A stretch of DNA of 64,000 bases from Sorghum bicolor (lineage: Eukaryota; Streptophyta; Magnoliopsida; Poales; Poaceae): the NCBI RefSeq assembly GCF_000003195.3, contig NC_012874.2, positions 56,257,671 to 56,321,670 on the forward strand, in the 5' to 3' direction. The notes beneath the pieces were generated by a model, which saw nothing but the letters and a program-made list of their open reading frames with translations, was not told the origin of the DNA and made no database searches. This document shows positions 56,577-64,000 of this stretch, in pieces; within the stretch, counting starts at the first letter, position 1, and each line of letters starts with the position of its first letter. The translations under genes and the position numbers were made by a program.

Positions 56577-58229
56577 TGTTGACAGTCCTTAAGTATCAAA
56601 TTTAATTATTAAATAAACAAAGAAAAGGATCCAAATGAAATCAACATCTAGACTTAGGGTTTTATCTGACAGAATTCCACGAGTTTTGGTGTTTGTCTAT
56701 TTCTGCAGGGGGTTATCAGGAAATACGGAAGAAAGGCCCACACGTCGGGATTACATAGAGATATTAACGTGCCGCGCAATTATCTTACATCTACAAGACT
56801 CCAGAAGACACGGGAAGGAAGCGGAGGCCGAACGGGGCCAGGCACTGGGCGCCCGCCCAGTTGCCCTGGGCGCCCGCCCCCTCTCTGAGTTGGATCAGGA
56901 CTCTTTTTCGGGATCAATCTCCACCGACCTAAAGGATCAAGGATAACCGTTCAATCAATGTCGATTTGATCCAACGGCCCATATTCACTTGAAGGGACTA
57001 TAAAACCAGACCCCCTGGCCCATGGAGGAGAGAGCCTCTCAACCCAAATTCATTATTCCTCAAGGGAGAAGAAGCCTCTGATCAAGATTAGAGCCACCAC
57101 ACCAATTAGATATCTAGATTAGCATAGCTACATAGGATTAGAACTAGAAGGAGTCAATCTTCGATTGGTTTCCGGATCTGTCAAGAGGATTCTTGGTAAT
57201 TCTCTAATTGTGCTTCTAATTGTTCTTCTAATTATCTTTGTTCTTCAGTATTATGAATATGACTTTGTTCTACTTCAATATATTGCTTATGACTTTGCTC
57301 TACTTGTTTATATTCAAGATTATATTATTCTTAGTTTATCATAGTTATGTACTTGGCTTAGTTAGATTGGATCTATATACATGCTTAGGATCATATAGCG
57401 TTTATCCATCAGATCCATGGGTAAATGATAGATATTGTGTAGGCATGGTGCTTATAACGTATTTATCTGCGATTGTACACAATATGCCACATCGTGGGGT
57501 AGTTCGTTATAGTGACAGCTTCATTGATTCTTATATAGTCCCCCTCTCGTGTATTGGGCTGGCAGAGCAACATTATTACAGGGGAGTGATTGCTATGTTT
57601 CTCATTTACCTTGCTAATATCACTATGCATGGGCGTAGTCTTGTCTCGCAATGATTGCTAAGTATGCTTGCACTAACTATGATAATGCTAGACTATATAG
57701 TTGAGAATAACTTAGGAAATATTCTTGTAGTTCGTTCTAATACCATGCTAATGACTTTCTAGAGTATCTAATTGAGGTGCTTATCATATTTATATGTGGC
57801 TAGTTATGCTGATCAGATTAATTATCTTTGTCACTATTCATTACTTGATATATCTTTTATGTGACGCTTATCCCTGTATGAAAGAGTTAGATAAAAGTTC
57901 TCAATTATATATGCAATGATAGATACTCAATCTCATATTCTATTCTATAATCAATATTGATGATTGCTAATCCCTTCCCAGTGGTAAAAATATAAATAAT
58001 GATACCTGGAATACTTCCCAGTTAAAATGCTACATCGGTATTAATCTGTGCGTTTGCATATCCCATTCATTATTTATTTAGAAGAGCAATTATACCGCGT
58101 CTCTCATGTCAAGCTGGGGATGACAACTTGGCTTAAGTGGTATGAGGGATAGGTTTGGCATTTTTGGCACCATTATCAGAATTAGAAAACTAAGTCTACT
58201 TTTGGTAATGATGTTAAGAATACCCAACA
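56577..58229 (+). repeat. Left LTR of the gag-protease element
   Basis: 1,653 bp, TGTTGACAGTCC ... AATACCCAACA, with a TATA box (CTATAAAACC, ~56999). Short open frames inside (57238-57654) are not genes. Confidence 0.9.
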
Positions 58230-58237
58230 AGCATTTT

Positions 58238-58255
58238 TGGTGCCAGTGCCAGGGA
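58238..58255 (+). other. Primer-binding site
   Basis: TGGTGCCAGTGCCAGGGA, 8 bp after the LTR. It is a worn form of the TGGTGCCGTTGCCGGGGA site of the sister element; the tRNA is probably tRNA-Asp as in Athila elements (by family knowledge). Confidence 0.7.
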
Positions 58256-58545
58256 AGGTTGATTACTAATCAGGAATGGATATAGGATTTCGAGTTATCA
58301 TTCGCATCACTAATATGATTGAGCTTATCTATTCTCTCATACAGTTTTACCCCGATATTTTTCTATTTTATCTTATGCAGGGGAATGTATGAATAGAAGA
58401 CATCTTCCAGGAAATTTTGTTGACAATCCTGAAGCGTTATTCAAAAAAAACTAGAGCCAAGCTCAAGAAGAGATCATCAACACTTCAGCAAGAAGCTTCA
58501 TCCAATCAAGAAGATCATCGGAACTTGTCTTCAGAGTTCGAAGCC

Positions 58546-61038
58546 ATGGCAAACAAATCAATCCGTGAGTTCTCAGCTCCCACTACAGACAACATCCGCA
58601 CTGGACCTGCTGCAGAGATCGACGGCAACTTTGAGCTCAAGCCTGGACTTATCAACATGGTGCAATCCAACCAGTTCTGTGGGAAGGCACACCAAGATGC
58701 TAGTGCTCATCTCCAACACTTTCTGGAGATTTGCAACACATTCACCATATGAGGAGTCCTCAGAGATGCTATACTACTTCGCCTCTTCCCATTCTCACTG
58801 TTAGGAAGAGCGAAGCAGTGGTTCTATGCTACAAAGGAGAAGAATACTACGTGGGCACTATACTCAACAAACTTCCTGGCTAAGTTCTTTCCCATGGGCA
58901 AGACCAATGCTCTCCGTGGGAAGATTACAAGTTTTCAGCAACAACATGACGAATCTGTTCAAGAAGCATGGGAGCGCTTTCAAGACTACATCCTAGAATG
59001 TCCCCATCATGGAATGGAGAGTTGGCTACTGTTGGAGACATTTTATCATGGGCTCGGTAACAATGCCAGAGAAACCATGGATGCTGCAGCTGGAGGAGCA
59101 TTCCTATCACTCACCATACCACAAGCCACAGCTCTTGTGGAGAAGATGGCGTCCAACCAAAGCTGGAATGAAGAAAGGACCCAAACACGCAAGAAAGGTG
59201 GAGGTATGCATGAGCTCAAGGAGGTAGACATGCTGTCTGCAAAGCTAGACCTGCTCATGAAGAAGCTCGATGATAGAGTTGGAGATAAGAAAGAAGTTAT
59301 GTACATCTACAATTCTCACATGACTTGTGAGGAGTGTGGAGATACTAGACACTCAGGCAATCACTGCCCTGAGATGCTTGAGGATGTAAACTACATCAAC
59401 AACAACAACAACTACTACTACAACCGTCCTCAACAAAATCAAGGTTGAAATCAACAGAGGCCTAACTACTCAGGTAATTATCAAGGTAATAATTCTTACA
59501 ACAATAATAATAATTTTCCACCTCAGAGAGAGTTAGTGTCTAATCAAGGAAAGCTAATGGATAATCTATCTAAGAAATTGGCATCTAATGATAAAATGTT
59601 AGAAAATATAAATAATAGAATGGATAATTTCTCTACTACCATCAAGAATCAAATTAGCTTTAATAAAATGATTGAATCTCAGTTAAATCAAATAGCTGCT
59701 CCTGTTCCTGCTACTAACCCCGGTATACCATCACAACTGGAAGGATTAGAATCTGCAAATCTTGTAGACGAGTTTGATGCAGATAATTGGAGTAACCCCG
59801 CCACTGAATTCACTACTGACCTTCTGCCGGTCAAGAGAGGTGATCCAGGACGCCCCGTCATCCCGATCTCCATTGGCATGGTGGACTTCCTAGAAGCACT
59901 CTGTGACTTTGGCTCTAGCGTCAACATTATACCCAGGGTACTCTATGAAAAATTCTTTACATATCCTTTATTAGAGACAACCATGTGTTTGCAGTTTGCA
60001 GATCAGGCATTAAGTTTCCCTAAGGGAATATTGAAGAATCTCTGTGTCCGAGTTGGTACCTTATATGCCCTAGCAGACTTCGTGGTGATAGAGACCGGTA
60101 ATGATGAGAGGGCACCCATCATCTTAGGGAGGCCATTCTTGAACACCGCAGGAGCTGTCATCTACGCTAGTGCTGCCAAGATCAGTTTCTACATCAAAGG
60201 GAGGAAGGAGACATTTTCCTTCAAGAACAAGACTACACAAATCCCAGATCAATCCAGACGTGAACCAAGGAAGAGGACCAACAGGAGGAATAGGAACAAG
60301 CAAGTATGGACCAAGTCAGCTAAGATGGTCACTACAGTTCATGGAGGTCAAGATCATCAACTTAAGTCACCGTTTCTGACCAAGAAGGATGACCCAGGAA
60401 TGCCAAGCATCTATTGCTCCATAAATGGATACAACTTCTACAAGACGACTTGCGACACCGGATCAGGCGTCAACATAATGGCCGCAGTCACCTATCGGCT
60501 CTTGTTCGGAACCATGCCCCTAAAACCAACATACATTCAGCTCCAGATGGCAGATCAGACATTTCGAGAAGTTAAAGGAACAGTAACTAATGTCCCAGTC
60601 AAAATAGACGATCATTTTGTCTACACAGACTTTCAGGTTATTGACATGGGAGAAGACGAATACGATCCACCCATCATCCTTGGAAGACCGTTCCTCAGCA
60701 CCGTTAAAGCAATCATCTACATTGGAACTGGAGAAGTCCATATGCACTTCCCCTCAGAGAAGGTACGCCGTTATTTTATTGACCCTAACTATATCATTGA
60801 AGAATCTAAGCAGGTCAGAAAACGACGCAACCACAACCAGAGGAGGGAAATCATCAAGGACGGATGGGCAGACTATGAAGGAGAAGTGACAAGGTCAGAA
60901 GACATACAGTTTAAACAAAACTATCCTAAGGAGACCGTAGCACCGAGTCAGGTGTGGAGAGAGAAAATAACTATACATGAAGAGGAGGCGCCGCCGGAAG
61001 TACCGACTACGCCACCCAACGAATCCCAGGACAACTAG
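58546..61038 (+). pseudogene. Gag-protease polyprotein with two aspartic-protease-like domains, two TGA stops
   Basis: One frame of 831 codons, from ATG 58546 (MANKSIREFSAPTTDNIRTG, the usual Athila-type gag start) to TAG at 61036-61038, broken only by TGA at 58750-58752 and 59446-59448. Gag (58546-59300) has a Retrotrans_gag-like part (LLGRAKQWFYATKEKN, ESVQEAWERFQDYILECPHHG) and a zinc knuckle CEECGDTRHSGNHC. Asn-rich and coiled-coil stretches follow (59400-59690). Protease-like domain 1 has CDFGSSVNIIP (59902) and GRPFL (60127); domain 2 has CDTGSGVNIM (60451) and GRPFL (~60685). Equal motif spacing (~225-231 bp) points to a domain duplication. The basic linker RKRTNRRNRNKQ separates them. 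Nothing of reverse transcriptase follows. The stops probably replace Arg/Gln- and Trp-type codons. Confidence 0.85.
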
Positions 61039-63215
61039 AGAACGGAGAGTCCCGTTCGGAGGACTTAAAAACACCGAACGCTATGCCAAGAGGTAAACTT
61101 GGTAGTTATCTTTTCCCTTTCAATTATTTAAAATAGTTTGCTTAGTTAATCATGTTCATACTATCCTAAAAATAAAATAAAAATGTTAAAAAACAGTAAG
61201 CCCCATGTGAGTATACAAGTGGCATAAAACCCATAAGTACATTCGCTGTGGTGGTATAAAAATAAAATAAATATTTCTTTTCTGCTCTATAAAATGAAAA
61301 TATATAAAAAAAAATAGGGAGTAACATTTATTAAGGAGTCTCAACACAATGAAGGCTAGATATTTATGCTAACACTTAATCAGTTCCACAAAGCTTTGTT
61401 GTCTATTTGAGCTCCACAAAATTTAAAAATCAAGAAGACTAGCAGACGGAGGACATTCTAATCGCTGTCACGATACTACCGATTTTCAAATACACCTCTG
61501 CCACCTGCTAGCTACATCAAGAGAAATTACGTCAAAATTCAGCTTGGGGGAGAGCACCCCCATTTATCCCGATAAGTATTTCTATCTATCTTTACACTTA
61601 TATTATATTAGAATATAAATATACATAAACTAGGAAAAAACCAAATAAAGATTTTGTGCTTATATACATATATATGTCTTTTGCTTAGTGTGTTTAATAA
61701 ATAAATAAAGTGGCTATGCTAATCTGAATCTTAATAATAAAACTCTAGCATGGATATGATGAATAGTTGCTCTGCTTAATTTTAAAATTTGTAGTTCTCT
61801 CTCAAGTTTAGATATAACTGTTATAATTTAAAGCTTGCTCTAGACCTAAACTTGTGGGATGAAAACTTGATCTGAAGTCTAAGTTGTTAACGGATACGAT
61901 ATGGGAAGGTTGAGCTGTTGTTTATCTGTTCCTAGAGATGCTAGAATTCTAGAGAATTTTATTTTTTAAAAAACTTTAAAATATTACATGATGAGTTCCT
62001 GTATGATGAGAGTTTAAATTCCTACCACAGCCATATATACATGCTTGCTAGACTTTGAGCCACACATTTACTTTTTACTGCTTATGTGCATTGAGTGTGG
62101 TCAAGCTGTGTAGACCCTTAGGAGCTTGTCATGTGGTTAAATCAAGATTCACTTACACGTTCACTCACATATGCTGCTTCTACTCCGGAAGTACCATCCA
62201 CATATATCCACCCATTTCCATCTCCAGAACTACCCAAAAATATTCTACTCCTAATCCGGGAGAGAATAGCCAAAAATATTTCTGTTTTTTCCTTGTGAAA
62301 TAAATGCTCAAGTTATCTTGTTACTACCACTTGCTATATTATCTCAAGAGATGAGTGCTCTAAAAAATAAGAAAAAGATACGAGGAAATAAAAAGGGGCA
62401 AGTGCCCGGAACCTCGAAAGAAAAGAAAAAAAAGTGAGACGAGAGGTAAAAATGGACAAGAGTCCGACAGTAGAATTAGGGGTACAAGATATCCACCTGA
62501 GAGGAAAGAAAAAGAAAAAAGAAGAGCATCTCATTCTCCTCACAAAATTTCAAAAAGCAAGAAAGGTATGTATCCCCTCAAAGAGCAAAAGTAGAATTAG
62601 ACTTTCACCATTGTTATCACCATCATCACCATACACCATTCATTCGCCACACATGCACATCTTGATTTGACTTATTGATTTGTTTCTTTGGATCCATGGT
62701 TTGACTATGCAATAAATGTCTTGTAAGTATGTATATTTTATCTCCCACCTATGAGCTCCAGATATCAAGCCTTATTAGAGTAGGGTGAGAGAGAAGGCAA
62801 TGTCACTATGCCATATACCACAAATAACACATATTTTGAGAGAAGGCATATACCATCACTACCTTGGTAAGGATCCATAAATACCACAAAAGGGAGATCA
62901 GAGAGAGTCATACAAGGAATCTCTGAGTTTTATTTAAAACTCTGGAAAAAAAACTCCAGAGCTATAGCTGATCAAGAATAAGAGACATGGCACTTGGCTA
63001 GACTGTTCTATCTTTTAACTACTCAAGACAGGAGTGACGGTTACATGTCCCATGGTGAAAGGTAAAGTAAGTAAGTTTTAAGTCTTGACAGTTTACTCTA
63101 ACTCAGAGATAAGATCTTATTTAAAAGCATATGTACCATCAATTTTTAAAAGTATTGCAACAACTTCTAATCCATCGCTGAGTCTATCCTTGCTCAGGGA
63201 CGAGCAAGAGGTAAG
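61039..63215 (+). other. Noncoding 3' internal region of the gag-protease element
   Basis: No credible gene. It is conserved, in the other orientation, at 40521-42660 (landmarks GAACGGAGAGTCCCGTTCGG, GCTTGGGGGAGAGCACCCCC, TGGCTGTGGTAGGAATTT in complement). A second purine run (GCTTGGGGGAGAGCACC, near 61541) resembles an extra polypurine tract. Confidence 0.7.
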
Positions 63216-63227
63216 CTTGGGGGAGTT
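63216..63227 (+). other. Polypurine tract
   Basis: GCTTGGGGGAGT directly before the right LTR, the start site for plus-strand synthesis; its counterpart in the sister element is at 40507-40520 on the minus strand. Confidence 0.8.
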
Positions 63228-64000
63228 TGTTGACGGTCCTTAAGTATCAAATTTAATTATCAAATAAACAAAGAAAAGGATCCAAATGAAATCAACATCT
63301 AGACTTAGGGTTTTATCTGACAGAATTCCACGAGTTTTGGTGTTTGTCTATTTCTGTAGGGGGTTATCAGGAAATATGGAAGAAAGGCCCACACGTCGGG
63401 ATTACATAGAGATATTAACGTGCCGCGCAATTATCTTACATCTAGAAGACTGCAGAAGACATGGGAAGGAAGCGGAGGCCGAATGGGGCCAGGCACTGGG
63501 CGCCTGCCCCCTCTCTGAGTTGGATCAGGACTCTCTTTCGGGATCAATCTCCACTGACCTAAAGGATCAATGATAACCGTTCAATCAATGTCGGTTTGAT
63601 CCAACGGCCCATATTCACTTGAAGGGACTATAAAACCAGACCCCCTGGCCCCTGGAGGAGAGAGCCTCTCAACCCTAATTCATTATTCCTCGAGGGAGAA
63701 GAAGCCCCTGATCAAGATTAGAGCCACCACATCAATTAGATATCTAGATTAGCATAGCTACATAGGATTAGAACTAGGAGTCTTGTCTCGCAATGATTGC
63801 TAAGTATGCTTGCACTAACTATGATAATGCTAGACTATATAGTTGAGAATAACTTAGGAAATATTCTTGTAGTTCGTTCTAATACCATGCTAATGACTTT
63901 CTAGAGTATCTAATTGAGGTGCTTATCATATTTATATGTGGCTAGTTATGCTGATCAGATTAATTATCTTTGTCACTATTTAAGACTTATCTTTGTGCAT
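63228..64000 (+). repeat. Right LTR of the gag-protease element, partial
   Basis: TGTTGACGGTCC..., nearly identical to the left LTR up to GATTAGAACTAG (~63775), then continues at GTCTTGTCTCGCAATG, skipping ~490 bp present in the left LTR (about 57150-57636). Similarity to the left LTR fades in the last ~25 bp before the window end. Confidence 0.85.

Larger units (their letters stand above)
56577..64000 (+). mobile_element. Non-autonomous gag-protease LTR retrotransposon (Athila-like), right LTR cut by window end
   Basis: Left LTR 56577-58229, primer-binding site 58238-58255, one gag-protease reading frame 58546-61038, about 2.2 kb of noncoding 3' internal sequence, polypurine tract 63216-63227, right LTR from 63228. 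There is no reverse transcriptase, RNase H or integrase anywhere between the LTRs, so pol must be supplied in trans. The noncoding 3' part is shared with the elements at 39274-46721 and 27638-29840. It is inserted in the CACTA-4 gene; the right target duplication is outside the window. Confidence 0.9.

Noticed and set aside
57238..57654. 138-codon hydrophobic frame in the left LTR
   Set aside because: Lies in LTR sequence and is missing from the right LTR through a deletion; no family resemblance.

Overview
This is a repeat-dense plant nuclear DNA window, almost certainly from a grass and plausibly a panicoid; the species cannot be fixed from the sequence. The pointers are four CACTA (En/Spm) transposon families with long subterminal repeat arrays, a Stowaway-type MITE, Ty3/gypsy and Athila-like LTR elements whose primer-binding sites resemble TGGTGCCGTTGCCGGGGA, GC-rich first exons, and a cereal-type potato inhibitor I gene family. 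No ordinary housekeeping gene is visible.

The host genes are one small tandem family encoding 79-residue, cysteine-free proteins of the potato inhibitor I (barley CI-2-like) family. Copy 1 (7308-7547), copy 3 (36098-36337) and copy 4 (48761-49000) are intact. Copy 2 (31239-31462) is a pseudogene carrying 11-bp and 5-bp deletions. A fifth relic keeps only 3' flank (22755-22958). Each copy sits in a conserved unit made of an upstream leader with a TATA box, a probable 5'-UTR intron, the coding exon and about 0.45-0.9 kb of tail. The units have been split by insertions.

Region by region: 1-6626 is a decayed CACTA (CACTA-1) whose 5' end lies off the window; its 3' terminus is doubled and holds a 5.8S rDNA fragment. 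6627-8032 is inhibitor unit 1. 8033-20669 is a 12.6-kb CACTA (CACTA-2) with both ends, a nearly complete transposase and a second gene with a Ptta/En-Spm domain, a proline-rich repeat and an Ulp1-like protease. 20670-21107 is the rest of unit 1. 21108-30498 is a graveyard: MITE, LTR, relic unit 5, Athila-like remnants and a 2.7-kb solo LTR. 30499-48019 holds two tandem composite units, each an inhibitor gene followed by a 3.6-kb CACTA (CACTA-3A, CACTA-3B); 3B is split by a 7.4-kb non-autonomous LTR retrotransposon. 48020-53882 is unit 4, split by a deleted Ty3/gypsy element. From 53883 onward is a fourth CACTA (minus orientation, Ulp1-like gene), interrupted at 56577 by a non-autonomous gag-protease LTR element that runs off the window.

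The elements do not form a working pathway with the inhibitor genes. The unusual points are: an inhibitor array amplified together with a CACTA element; three CACTA families landing in the same short tail; internal copies of subterminal repeat clusters placed just before the GC-rich first exon of the second gene in three CACTA families; a gag-protease polyprotein with two aspartic-protease-like domains and no reverse transcriptase; and the 5.8S fragment inside a CACTA end. All functional statements are by recognition of families and alignment by eye; no database search was run.
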